A stretch of 64,000 bases of DNA, taken from assembly GCA_029531795.1 (NCBI GenBank), contig JAPEIS010000011.1:1612001-1676000 (forward strand), written 5' to 3'. The notes under the pieces are model-generated. The model was not told the origin of the DNA. It did not search any database and worked only from the letters and a program-made list of their open reading frames with translations. Shown here in pieces: positions 47,150-57,990 of the stretch. Every line of letters begins with the position of its first letter. The stretch's first letter is position 1. Both the position numbers and the translations under genes were made by a program. The stretch is from Sclerotinia nivalis. Taxonomy: Eukaryota; Ascomycota; Leotiomycetes; Helotiales; Sclerotiniaceae.

Positions 47150-47542
47150 CAAAGCAATTCTTTAATTTATAAATTGTACAAGAAATCGAGAATATATATC
47201 CTGATAGAATTTTATAGATTTGAATCAAATTATTAGTTTTGCTACTTCTTCTATACTTTCTAAAAGATAGGGGATAGCTTCAGATAACGATAATTTTGAA
47301 AGGGTCTTTTAAACATTTTCAATTTTATAAAAGTAAAAATGAAAAGAGGATTTTCTTTTTTTACATAAGTATAAGATATAAGGGTCTTTATGATTGAATC
47401 GATTATAATATACTGTTAAATCGTTGTATTGAGATCTAGCTATTAGGATGTATTTTAATATTGTTTGTTCAAAAGAAAATATAATCGATTGATTGTTATA
47501 AGTTATAAAAAGATTTTTATAATTTAATAATATTATAATTGT

Positions 47543-48280
47543 TTATAATCTTAATCTTACTAATTTAATATTTGATTTAGTAATTCTTTTCAAGAAGGTG
47601 AAAATACAAATAGAATTAGATAGGGATGGGAATGCTGCTCTCTTTTTAGCTACTTTGTTCGTTGTTTTGTTTCCGGAGATATTTAGATGTTTAAGAATCC
47701 ATCGAATTCGAATTGAATCAGGGCGGGTATATAGCAAATGAGGTTTGAAGGGCCAAACTATAATTAATTTGTAGAATTCTTCGAATACAAATTGAAAAGA
47801 TCCAATCGAATGAAAGTTTAAATATATAACAATCTTTAGATTATTCAAGAAAACTTAAAGGCTTATAGTAAATCTAATTAAGGATAATTGAATCGTTGTT
47901 TTAGTATCTTTCAAAATTATAGCTGTTTTAGTATCGAAGACTTCAATATTATAATTTAATAAAAAAATCTATTGATTCATTTGCAGATTGTATTAATAAA
48001 TTACTAATTCATTTCCTATAATATCATTCAAAACTTCATTTTTTGATTTATTGAAAAAGATTTACAGATTACTTTTTGGAATTGTAGATATAAATTTTTC
48101 GAAATCCTTAATTATTCGTTTTTTCGAATAATCGAAAAGATTATTGATCTTGGTTTCTGTAATGATATATAATTCTTTGTTCTTTTAAAGGGAAAATGTA
48201 ATTGGATTAATATATTCGGTTTTTGAAAGAGTTAGAATAATTCTTGAAAATCTTGATTCGATAGTTCTGATACTAGTTTT
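47543..48280 (-). pseudogene. RNase H of LINE C2
   Basis: The open stretch 47543-47848 reads I-R-I-R-W-I-L-K-H-L-N-I-S-G-N-K-T-T-N-K-V-A-K-K, matching R-W-I-P-G-H-x-x-I-x-G-N-E-x-A-D-x-x-A-K of LINE RNase H. The catalytic His stays, Glu has become Lys and Asp has become Asn, both G-to-A changes. The N-terminal half lies at 47860-48200 with stops. Confidence 0.87.
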
Positions 48281-50000
48281 AACTAGGATATTTTTGGTTC
48301 GGATTCGAAGGGGTATTTAGAATCGAGTCGAGCTGTTTGGGCTACGAAGTTTTGAAATATCAAATTGAGTTTAATCTCAAGGGATATTAGATTTGTTTTT
48401 TTGTATAAAGTAGTAGAATTAGTTATATAAAATACAAAAAGGATTATTCGAATATTAATTAATATAATTTTATTCAAAAGTTTCAAATATCTATCTATTT
48501 GATTTGAAATTATAAAGTTTAGATTTTGTTTTCTAATTCGATTAAGCTATCAGGTTTCAATTGTAAAATAGTATTTCTTCAAAATACAAATAGTAATCAC
48601 TTTTTGAAACAAAATTAATAGAATACTTCAAATTGTTCTTTCAAACGAATATAAAGCATTCACAATTGTAAAAGCTTTAATTATAAGAATTTGGATATAA
48701 AATTTGAAATTCAATTTTTTATCAAAGTAGATTTTCAATTATCTTAATAGATTTAATTTTTTTGTTATTGAAAGATTTTCTATATAAATAATAAAACTTT
48801 CAATATCTTTTCTGAAACCTTTAAAGAAATATATCAATTCAAATTTTTTAAAATCGAAAATGATCTTTTTAGATTTGTTTTAATTCAAAGTCTTTAGTAT
48901 TTCAGATCATAATTGATTACAATTAGATTGTAAACTTGAAAAAAAAGTTATTAGTATAATATCATCTATATATTCAAATCTTTGAATAGAATTGTTTAAT
49001 CAAAACAAAGGGATTATATAAAGTATAAAAAGAATAAACGAAATTAAAGAACCTTATAGCAAATTATATTTAATATTAGTATTGGATCTTGTTTTATCAT
49101 TAAATTGAATATAAATTGATCGATTTGTTAAAAACAATTATATCTATCGAATTAGATTATTAGATTATTTTTATTCTCTAAATTGATGAATTAAGTATCC
49201 TAAAAGAACAATATCAAAAGTACCTTTGATATCTATAATTAATAAAATAACTTTAGAATCTAAATTCAAGATTATTTCTATATTATATATAAAGCAAATT
49301 ATAAGATTTATCGATAAATACAAAAAAAGCGTTCCGAATTGTTATTTGATTAATACTTTGAAGATTATAGCAATCTAAAATATCTTTTTAACAATCAAAT
49401 ATTCAAGATCTTTTCTTAATATTGAAAATAAGATTATTGATCTATAAGATCTAAAATTCATATAATCTGATTTGTTCGGTTTTAGAATGATAATTACAAT
49501 CGCTGATCGAAAGTATTCAGGATGATAATCTATTTCAAAACATTTTTGAAAAAGTTATAGAATACTAAATTCAATCTGTAGTTATATTAATTATAATATT
49601 TTGATTGGAATTTTGTTTATATTAAGAGCTATATTATCTATATAGAAAATAGCAATTTGAATATTTTGAATTATAATTTCAGAGAATAAAATAAAGCAAA
49701 TAAAAACTATAAAAGAATCGAAAAGGATATTATCAATCTCAATTGTATTTGTTAGCAGATTATTGATAAATAGATCTCTTTTGATTTGAATAATTATAAC
49801 AAAAGAATAATCTAAAGAATCTACTAAAAAAAAATTTCGATATATTCCAATTGATTAATATTATTTTGTCATTTTAAAGATATCCTTTATTTCTTTAACT
49901 GAATCAAATTTAGATAGCCAAAATTCCTTTTTTACTTTCTTGATAATCTTTCGAAAATTCTGTTTTAATTCTGTAGAACTATTCGTTTGGTTTTCCTGAA
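48281..50000 (-). pseudogene. Reverse transcriptase of LINE C2
   Basis: The catalytic box Y-I-D-D is intact at 48961-48972. The open stretch 48283-48486 is the RT-RNase H connection; after A-R-L-D-S-K-Y it leaves the frame used by C1 because of a 1-base deletion near 48310. Finger and palm segments are readable up to about 50000 with stops. Confidence 0.85.
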
Positions 50001-50960
50001 CAACTATTCAACAAATTTCGTTTCACTATAGTTGATCTGTATTTCGATTAAATAATCTTTAAGCTAATTCTATATATACTAATTATATCGATTGAATGAT
50101 ATTCAAAGCTAGATTATCAAAATCAGAAATTGTGGATAAGGATTGGAGATCTAGATTTGCTAGATTTTCTATTAATAGAATTAAAAAGAGCTTTTTATCA
50201 AATATATCAATTTGTAATCTGCGGATTGAATTTTGGAATCTTATATTTCAATTCAAAATTGTTAATAAGGATTTGTAATCGAAAATTGTATTAAAATAAA
50301 AAGCGAATATTGTATTAATTGTATATAATTCTGAAAGGAATACAAGATTGAAAACACTATTCAAATTGTAAATAGTTTTACCGATTGTAGAAAGAAGATT
50401 AAAAAAATAATTATTTAGCTAATTTGTAAAAAACTCTATAAGATTAAAGTATATAGAATAAAAGAGATTCTATTTTGTATAATGAAAATTCAAATTCCTT
50501 ATAAGAAATATAAAATTAAAAAAAGAAGAAAGTAAACTAAATAAATCTTTTATTATTTAATTTTCATTTTGGTTATTTCTAAAAGTATTATAAATATTGA
50601 TAATTGTAAGAATAAAACCAATAATAAATTGAAAATATAAAAATAATAAATCCCGAAAAAAGAAAATAAATCGAAATTGATTAGTTCGAATATTTATTCT
50701 TTTATGAATATAAAATATTATTTGAGAATAAGTTTCCTAATTATCGAATAATATAAAAGTTTTGTAAACCAAATAGGATTTAGTAATTCAATATAATATA
50801 TTTGAGAATATATAAGGTTTTTGAATTAGAATTATATCAATATAAGAATTATTAGTTAAAGAAAATACTAATTCATAAAAGCTAACATTTTTAATTACAT
50901 TAGCTTATAAAATGATTAAAGGTTTTGAAGATGTTTTTGGATTATATATTAAATAGGATC
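50001..50960 (-). pseudogene. AP endonuclease of LINE C2
   Basis: Aligns to 44231-45120 of C1, with more stops. The plus-strand open stretch 50096-50278 is a shadow. Confidence 0.75.
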
Positions 50961-51039
50961 GAAAGAGAAACAATTTTCAATATAATAAAACGATTAAAAA
51001 AATTGAAAGAAGGTAAAACTAATAAGGATAATATCTAAA

Positions 51040-52690
51040 TAATTCGAATTGGAATTGAAAGAACAATAAGTTCTTTCATTGAAGAATCAGTTTTTGAAGC
51101 TTTAAAACATTTTGTATTGATACAAGTTTTGATTCTAGCTGCCTTTGATATTTTTTGGATAGTTTATTTTTCTGTTTTGGATTTGAAGTCTTTGATAATA
51201 AGATAAAAAGAGCATTCAGAATCATTTGCTGAATGAGATTTATTATAGTATAAATATCTTATTGAACAATTATGAATTGTATTATATTTAATAAAATGAT
51301 TTTTTTTTATATATTTAAATGTATTACAGATTCGATACTTTTCAAAACGAAAGAAAATTCAAGTATTATATTATTGAAAGTATCGGATTATTTTGGGTTT
51401 GAAAACGATCCGAAAGATATTAATTGTAATTTCTAGAATCCGGAGGTTTTTGGGAAGAATTGTATATTGTAAGATTGAAAAGTTCAAAAATCAAGTAGAA
51501 TTATATAAATTGGATTTTTTGTTTTATATAGATTCAATTGTTTGAATCATTTATTGTTTAGTATTATTATTGATAATTTCAAATATAGTTTTCGATTCGA
51601 TTAAAACGATGATCAGTTATTATAAATCTCTCAGAATTGTAACAATTTGTAGAATATAATTCAATCGATAGATAATCTATGATTGTTATTGTTCGATTTT
51701 GTAAGTTTCGAATACTTTTTTAATTGTATTTGAAAAGTTTTCCAAAATTGTTAAGTCTGTTAGAGAATTTGTATATAATATAAATCCAGTATTTATTGTT
51801 TGAATTTTTTTAAAAAGTTTTGTATTAATTTTTAATTGTCTTTTTAATGTATTTAGTATAACAAAGGAACTAGTTTTTCGGATTGAGTGATCGAATTTGA
51901 TGCAAACAAAAAAACGAATATCGGTTTTGTTCAAAGTTTTAGATTAGGTTTTGAATTGATTTTCAACTTTTGAGATTATAAATTATATAACTAAAATTAT
52001 AGTTTTCTGAGTATAAATAGAATCCTTAAATAATTGAATTATAGTTTTTTGTTATATAATGTGAAAGAGGTAGGTCGAGATACGTGCGTCCCGATAGCAC
52101 GCTGCGAGGGGGAATAGGATAGGAACTGATCAGACTACATTGTATAAACTTCGAATAGTAGAACTAATGTGAATAACAATGGGTTGGGGGTTGTATACAG
52201 TGGGTATGCAAAAAGACTAGTGAAAACGATTGATTATTCTAGAAGGGAAGGCAAAGCCTTCTCCTTATATTTAACTACGAAGGATCATGTGACCTAATGC
52301 CTATGAACTAGCTACGTATGTGGCCCTAGCAATCCAACTTTCTCACAATAAGATTAGGATTTGATTAAGTAGGAAAAGCAATAGAGAGTTTGGTAATTCA
52401 AAAAGGATATAATTCATTGATATATAAATCGAAGTGTTTGTTTACAATAAAAAAGATATCGATACAAAATGTGATTAAAGGTTTACAAAATCAAATAAAG
52501 AAAACTCGAATTATTTTGATATTAAAGTATTCATTCTATAATAAAATAATAGAATTAAAGATCTATGGATTTTTATTTGTTCTATTAATAACAATATTGA
52601 TTGTATTAATCAGAGATTGGAAAAAGAAAGGGGTTAGGGAGGTAGAAGGTATAGTAACAGAAACACATCTGTATAATGCTTGTCGGGGCT
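51040..52690 (-). pseudogene. ORF1 of LINE C2, split by a solo LTR
   Basis: The open stretch 51686-51934 matches 45909-46136 of C1 (I-I/T-N-T-G-F-x-L-Y-T-N-S-L-T-D-L). The 5' part of ORF1 continues after the LTR at 52348-52690. The plus-strand open stretch at 52390-52692 is a shadow of this part. Confidence 0.75.
52060..52347. mobile_element. 288-bp solo LTR (K) inside LINE C2
   Basis: Begins TGTGAAAG and ends CTTTCTCACA, which are near inverse of each other. LINE C1 lacks it at the corresponding place (46259-46265). ATAA lies at both sides (52056-52059, 52348-52351); a 5-bp duplication is not exact. The base composition is far more balanced than that of the LINE around it (for example GTGCGTCCCGATAGCACG), and it has a palindrome AAGGCAAAGCCTT. 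So it was probably inserted after the LINE had been mutated. Its family is unknown. Confidence 0.85.
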
Positions 52691-52799
52691 GAAAAGTTTC
52701 GTTTTTAAATTCTATAGATGGTAAGAACAATCGATTGATCAATGAAATGTAATAATAAATATATTTTTTGAAAAATTCAATTCTTCAATAATGTTGCGT

Positions 52800-53079
52800 G
52801 TATACTACAAAAAATGACTTAAAGAGATAAAGTGCTAGTGCGGAAGCTAGTACTAGCGAGCATCATATGTTCTAACAAAAATAATGCGAGATGCGAGATT
52901 TTACCCCTTTACGATAAGCCCGATAAGAGCTTAAACGCACGGACTTTTTTCTCAAAATATTTTGAAACATATATATTTCTGATAAATTGCATTAAAAATA
53001 AACTATATACAGATTCAAATTTATTTTTGCTTTAATGAACTCCTCTAAATCAGATCTATATTTCGGTGTAAAGTTTATA
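52800..53079. other. Internal DNA of element M, right part, with a G+C patch
   Basis: 52835-52955 has balanced composition (for example GCTAGTACTAGCGAGC, with TGCTAGTGC nearby). An open stretch at 52832-53035 is read through it but resembles no protein I know. It leads into the right terminal repeat. Confidence 0.45.
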
Positions 53080-53129
53080 AAATTTTGAAAAAAAGAATTT
53101 TTTTGTATATAGTTGAGTGATGAGAACTG
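53080..53129. repeat. Right terminal inverted repeat of element M
   Basis: Ends GTTGAGTGATGAGAACTG, inverse of the left end, followed by TA at 53130-53131. Confidence 0.9.
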
Positions 53130-54673
53130 TAAGGAATATAGAATTTGAATTTATTGATTGTATTATCGAAATTCTTTGTAATGAATACGAAAATGATTTA
53201 GAGTTTTCCTTAATCGATTAATTATAATATTCCAAAAGGAAGTAAGTATATTAGTGTAATCAATTAAAGTATATTGTAAAGGAAATCTAGTTATTAGAAA
53301 GATTATTGTATTTTATATTGTTTCTCGATAGGTTTATTAAGGATTCATAAATTTATGATTTTGAAAGGATACCAAAAAGAGTTTACTTTATGAAAATTGA
53401 AATATTCAAGGCTTAGATCAATTCGTTTGAGTTTCAATCATTCGATTATCAATCGGAATCATTTTTCTTTCAATATTGTATTTTAGAGTAATTAGTATAT
53501 ATTCGAAAGCAATTATGTATATAACAATATTATTAGAAAAACAATCTCAATGTTGGATTTTATATAGGAATTGTTATTATACAAAAGATAAATTTATCGG
53601 GGTTAAATTGTTTCAACGATTTTCATTCTATTTTCTGTGACAGTGGTCTTAATTCAAGGTATAATAGAATGAATCAATTAATCTATACTAGAGAATAACA
53701 AACTGTCGTACAAAAGATAATGAAGTTGAGCTTTTTATAGTCCCCTCGGAAGGGACCAAAACCTAAGCGAATACAGGGTGAAATAAATGCAAGACAATCC
53801 TAAGGCATTTTGGTCCCTTCGGAAGGGACCAAAGAACAAAATAAAGAATGGCCTAAGGCATTAATACAGGATCGTCACATTTTCTAATCTAATCAAATTG
53901 TAATAAATAATATAGAAGAACATTTCCAATTTGTAATAGTTATAATATAATCATTATTGGAATTAAAATAAGATTATTATTATTATTTATTTGATCTACT
54001 ATTAATGGATTATAAATAGTACTTCTTTTTTGAATTTATATTTCTATAATTTCGAAGTTATTTTGCTTTTATTATCAATTAGAAGATTACCAAATAGGAT
54101 ATTGATTCAAATAGAATTGCGATTTTGAGATTAGAAATATCTAATATAAAATCGATTTTGGATTGAAATTTATAAAACCGATTCTTTTTCAATAAATGTT
54201 TATATATAAATATAATAATCAAGGTTTAATCATTCGTTATTGTTTTCGATTAATAATATAAAAAGATTTTCAGATTAAAAGTATAATTGAAATTATTTAT
54301 ATTGTTATACTTATTGATCGATCATTTCGAATCGTTATGATAATCGTTATTAAATATAATTTCAAAATCAAATAACACAATATAATCAATATCTTTGTTA
54401 ATACTTTATATAATTCTTTTAGTATTCCAATTATATATTATCTTTTTGATAATTACAAAGTCTTCAATAAATATATTATTATTGATCGAGTATTGTATAA
54501 TCTTCGTGATTCCTTTGCAATATAATTTAGAGATTTCATTCAGATATTCGAAAAACTAGAATTAGTATAATATAAAAAGAAGCTATATCTTTATAGCAAT
54601 TCAAAATATATTATTATAATCTTATTCTTTATAGATAATATTTAGATTATATATTATAAAAATAATGAATTAA
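53130..54673 (+). pseudogene. Copia D1 RT N-terminal part, resumed after element M
   Basis: Continues the reading of 40640 and aligns to 62908-63928 of D2. Translation includes S-Y/F-x-F-I-x-x-I-I-E-I-L-C-N-E-Y near 53150, then R-I-P-K-R-V-Y-F near 53370. After the solo LTR, the RT segment leading to R-x-x-V-x-G-D-L-Q and A-A-T-L-A-N-x-x-F is seen at about 54150-54300. Stops are frequent. It ends at 54673, where the LTR of the minus-strand Copia D3 starts. Confidence 0.75.
53636..53879. mobile_element. 244-bp solo LTR (L) inside Copia D1
   Basis: Begins TGTGACAGTGG and ends GATCGTCACA. The target duplication TTTTC is exact at 53631-53635 and 53880-53884. D2 has no such insert at 63415. It holds two near-identical palindromic segments (GGTCCCTTCGGAAGGGACC and one with CCTC) and the string CCTAAGGCATT twice. 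Base composition of its right half is nearly normal, so it is probably younger than the mutation of D1. It is not related in sequence to LTR K. Confidence 0.93.
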
Positions 54674-55072
54674 TATCACGAGATAGTATGATCACAGAGC
54701 ACATTGAAGGGATCAGGGAGAAGATAGTTATATTAAAGTGATAAAGTTAAATATCTAATTGAATAAGAATTAGTTCAATGATTTTCTTTCGATCCTTTCC
54801 ATCAAAGATCGTATATATAAATTAGATCTTCATTATCTAATTAGCGAAATATATCAATAAAGTATAAATTCTAATGATATTATATCAGAATCAGCTTGAT
54901 TAATTGTAAGGATAATTAAGGATTTAGAATAGTTTGAATGCAAATAATATAAGAAAATATACAATAATTGTATAATATAAATAATGTAGAAAAGAATATA
55001 ATGATTATATAATAATATAATAATCATAGACCACTAATCATATAATTAGATAATATATGATTACCCGTAATA
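54674..55072 (-). repeat. 3' LTR of Copia D3
   Basis: 399 bp, starts TATCACGAGATAG and ends ACCCGTAATA on the plus strand. Same length as the solo LTR at 6293/10772 and, inverted, as 59004-59401. Confidence 0.9.
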
Positions 55073-56165
55073 CATCCTTTAGATCGAGAATCGATCTGTA
55101 ACAACAAGGAAAGATTATAAAGAGTAATGATTGATCAAATATAGAGTATAGATCTTGATAATATATAGATATCGATTTCGAGCGATTCCGATTGAAATTG
55201 ATGGCGTAGTTCAATTTGATCGATTAATTGACTATATTAACCAAATTGACCAAATTGATTATTTTACGATTATATCGATAAAATTGACCCATTGACCATA
55301 TTGGTCATTCCGAATATTAATTAGTTGAATAGAGTTGATTATTTTAATCATATTGATCAGAAGAAATGAATATAAGTTATAATATATTGATCGATTTGAT
55401 TGATATAGTCGATTTTTGATTAATATTAACGAATTAGTTGGTGTGGTATGCATGTATAATCAAATTTCATTGATTTAGTATAGTATTATAATGATGTTTT
55501 ATTCGAAAATACATAATACTACAGATGGTTTGTAATTAATACCGAAATTTCGAAAAACACAATGATATTCGAAAAGGGAAAATACAACCGAAAAAAGGTT
55601 TGATAGTAAATTATCTCATCCTTTATCTTTATAATATGATAATTATCATAACAACAAAGATGATACTTGAAATGATTCAAATCCTAACGGGTATCGTATA
55701 AGAGTGAACTGAGAAAAACCTCGATCATATACAAATTTAACGAAATTTGTTTATATATTTATGCGATTGATTAATAGATGGATTATATCCCTCAATCAGT
55801 ATTATATATAATATTAATCGTACCAAAATGAACAAAGGAAATCTTCAATCGTATATTAATTCGATAGAATTTGTTTGTAGATGTACACGATCGATTTTCT
55901 GTCCAGTTTTGAATAACATCATTTTTATACCGAAGATCGAAGAAAAAAAAAATATCGAAAAAAAAAAGGTAAAAAATATTAAAAAGAATGGGTAATAATT
56001 TAAATAATTTTTGTTTTATTATAGGTTTTGAGTAAAAGGATATTGTAACAATAATTATAAATTAATTAATATTATATATATATATAAACAAATTTCATCA
56101 ATTTTGTATAGTATTATAATAGTATTTTGTTTGTATAAGTATAATACAATAAATGATCTATAATT
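55073..56165 (-). other. 3' untranslated region of Copia D3 with repeats
   Basis: Between LTR and RNase H. A run of the 9-bp unit AAATTGACC lies near 55230-55260. A segment of about 80 bp at 55457-55540 is repeated at 56088-56165 (shared TATAGTATTATAAT). About 600 bp between these copies look like an insertion or duplication, but no ends could be defined. The open stretch 55259-55453 is over the simple repeats and not a gene. Confidence 0.5.
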
Positions 56166-56480
56166 ATTTTTATTTAATCTTTATAATCCTATTGCTAATA
56201 TCTTGTAGATTCAGAAGAGAACAAAAGTATTCGAATTTTTGTTGTATAAGATTCTTAATGAATCTATTGACTGTTATATCAGTAATTGAAAGGTAGATTA
56301 TATAAAAACTCCTTTTTGAGTATTCCTATCGCAATTATATATTCTATATATCGATATACTTAAACTTTATAATTATTTATTTGTTTTCATTAATCACTAA
56401 TCTAATTATTTGTTGGTTATTATAGAATATTGATAATAATTCTTTTATTACAAGATCAATTTCTTTTAGAAAGTATAAAA
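56166..56480 (-). pseudogene. RNase H end of Copia D3
   Basis: The minus-strand reading gives N-Q-x-I-I-R-L-V-I-N-E-N-K near 56380-56420, then I-D-I near 56340-56360, and F-T-K-N-L-I-Q-Q-K-F-E-Y-F/H-C near 56200-56270. These match the Copia RNase H end D-N-Q-x-x-I-R-L, H-V-D-I and A-D-G-L-T-K-x-L. The Asp of D-N-Q and the Ala-Asp-Gly before T-K are mutated. Confidence 0.8.
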
Positions 56481-57990
56481 TTACTATAGTTTCTTTTAAT
56501 ATATATTCAACATCGAGTAATTCTACTTTAATGATTAAAGTAATCACAATATCCTATTTAGATGTTTTTTTATATAATTAAGTTATCGAAAAGGGATATA
56601 ATATATCCTTAAAATGATCAATATATATTAGAATCATTTGCAAAAGAAGTATCTAAGAAAACAAGAAATTGTAATATTTAATCATTACTGTATTGTATTA
56701 CAAGAAATTTTGTATTCTAGAAATATTCAAAATAGTGATCAACGACTTTTATATATTCGATCGATAAATTAATCAAATAATAATTCAATTACAAAATAAC
56801 AAATAAAATATCTATTCTTATTATAATCGCAATGTATAGAATTGATACTATTTTCTTTTGATATAATTTGATTATATATATAAAAACCTAATCTGAATTT
56901 TTCCGAAATATTATTATAGGTAATGGTATATATACTATCTTATTTATTGTTTTAAATTTCTTAATAATCTTTTCAATATATATATTATAAACTAACTATA
57001 GCTTTTTCTTAGATCGATTATAAAGGATATATATTTCTAAAAATCATTTTGTATTTTCAAGATCATATAGTTTATATACAGTTTTGATTCCTTTAATAAT
57101 TTTGATAACAATTAATTTGTTCTTTTTGTAATATATAATTTGAACATTATTTATAAAAAATGAAATTATAATAATATACTTTAAATTTATATATAAATAT
57201 AACTTCTTATATTATACTAATCCCAGTTTTTTAAATATTTAAATGAAATCCCTAAATTATATTGTTAAAGAATTATAGAAACTATATAAAACTTGATTGA
57301 TAATAATATTTTTGTTGGGGATTTTGTAATTGCTAAGAAGATAGTATACAATTGGAGTACTAAAAGAATTGTATAGAATATTGACGAAAGTGTTGATTAT
57401 ATTATATTACTTTGTTTCGAAATTGTATTTGACAATAATTACTATTGTAATTCGAAATGATTGATTAACAAATGTAATAGTATAAATAATTTCAATAGTA
57501 TTTTTAGTCTGAAGGTTTCCTTGTATTATTAAACGAGAATGGCAATAAATGATTAAGCCTTAATTATTATATTTATATATAAACATTTATTAAAGAAAAA
57601 TCAATTTTATAAATTCCAATCCGGAATCAATTTCACATCAGATATTTCTAGTCTTAAGATTATTAATTTCAAGATTGTAATTTTGTTTGAATCAATATCT
57701 CATTTGATATTCTTTTAGTTGATAATAAAAGCGAAATAGTTTCGGAATTGTAGAAATGTGAATTCGAAGGAAAGGTATTATCTGTGATTTAGTGATTATA
57801 AACCAAATGGATGGAAATAATAATCTTATTGCAATTCTAATAATAATCATACTATGAATTGTTATAAATTGAGAATGTTCTTCTATATCATTCATTTCAG
57901 ATTAATCATATCAAAAAATAGAATGGAAATCGCTAAAGCAGTTTAATCCCGATAAATCTATCTTTTGTATAATAACAATTCCAATATAAA
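56481..57990 (-). pseudogene. Reverse transcriptase of Copia D3
   Basis: In the minus frame around 57540-57290: a C-H-S-R-L-I-I-Q-G-N-L-Q segment (family: K-A-R-L-V-x-R-G-D-L-Q), then T-F-V-N-Q-S-F-R-I-T (A-A-T-L-A-x-R-x-F-R), then Y-N-I-I-N-T-F-V-N (Q-x-D-x-V-N-A-F-L-N). This is the diagnostic start of fungal Copia RT. The open stretch 57692-57895 lies upstream in the linker. The Y-V-D-D box should lie near 57000 but could not be read with certainty. Confidence 0.83.

Larger units (their letters stand above)
47114..52799 (-). mobile_element. Near full-length Tad1-like LINE C2, interrupted by a solo LTR
   Basis: Same subfamily and orientation as C1, 400 bp to its right. Without the LTR at 52060-52347 it is about 5.4 kb. 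Its 3' tail is seven AAAAT-type units (47114-47149). Differences from C1 are mainly transitions, plus a 1-base deletion near 48310 that shifts the ORF2 frame between RT and RNase H. The 5' end shares the sequence up to about 52799 with C1. No exact target duplication was found. Confidence 0.92.
40641..53129. mobile_element. TA-flanked terminal-inverted-repeat element M, with nested LINEs
   Basis: The left end CAGTTCTCATCACCCAACTA and the right end (reverse complement CAGTTCTCATCACTCAACTA) form inverted repeats of about 47-50 bp, with weaker similarity to about 100 bp. TA is duplicated at 40639-40640 and 53130-53131. The undisturbed site is seen in Copia D2 at 62901-62915. Without the two LINEs the element is about 1.4 kb (40641-41330, 46711-47113, 52800-53129). 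TA duplication and ends fit Tc1/mariner or pogo. I found no recognisable transposase; the reading at 41119-41226 (M-K-N-S-N-N-L-K-R-L) is short and unassigned. Confidence 0.9.
36792..54673 (+). mobile_element. Ty1/Copia retrotransposon D1, filled with later insertions
   Basis: Begins with an LTR at 36792 and carries gag, protease, integrase and RT start on the plus strand. Its own sequence is 36792-40640 and 53130-54673, except the solo LTR at 53636-53879. The gap 40641-53129 is an inverted-repeat element with two LINEs. It is cut at 54673 by the minus-strand Copia D3; the remaining RT, RNase H and 3' LTR should lie beyond the window. The order protease-integrase-RT and the protein motifs make it Copia. 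The parallel copy D2 (59004-63928) allows the joins to be checked. Confidence 0.9.

Noticed and set aside
41331..52799. C1 and C2 as one tandem segmental duplication
   Set aside because: The spacer at 46711-47113 is not found again left of C1 or right of C2, and the 3' tails differ in length.
54674..55072. Considered as a solo LTR
   Set aside because: The flanking 5 bases differ (ATTAA and CATCC), and Copia RNase H in the matching orientation follows. It is better read as the 3' LTR of D3.
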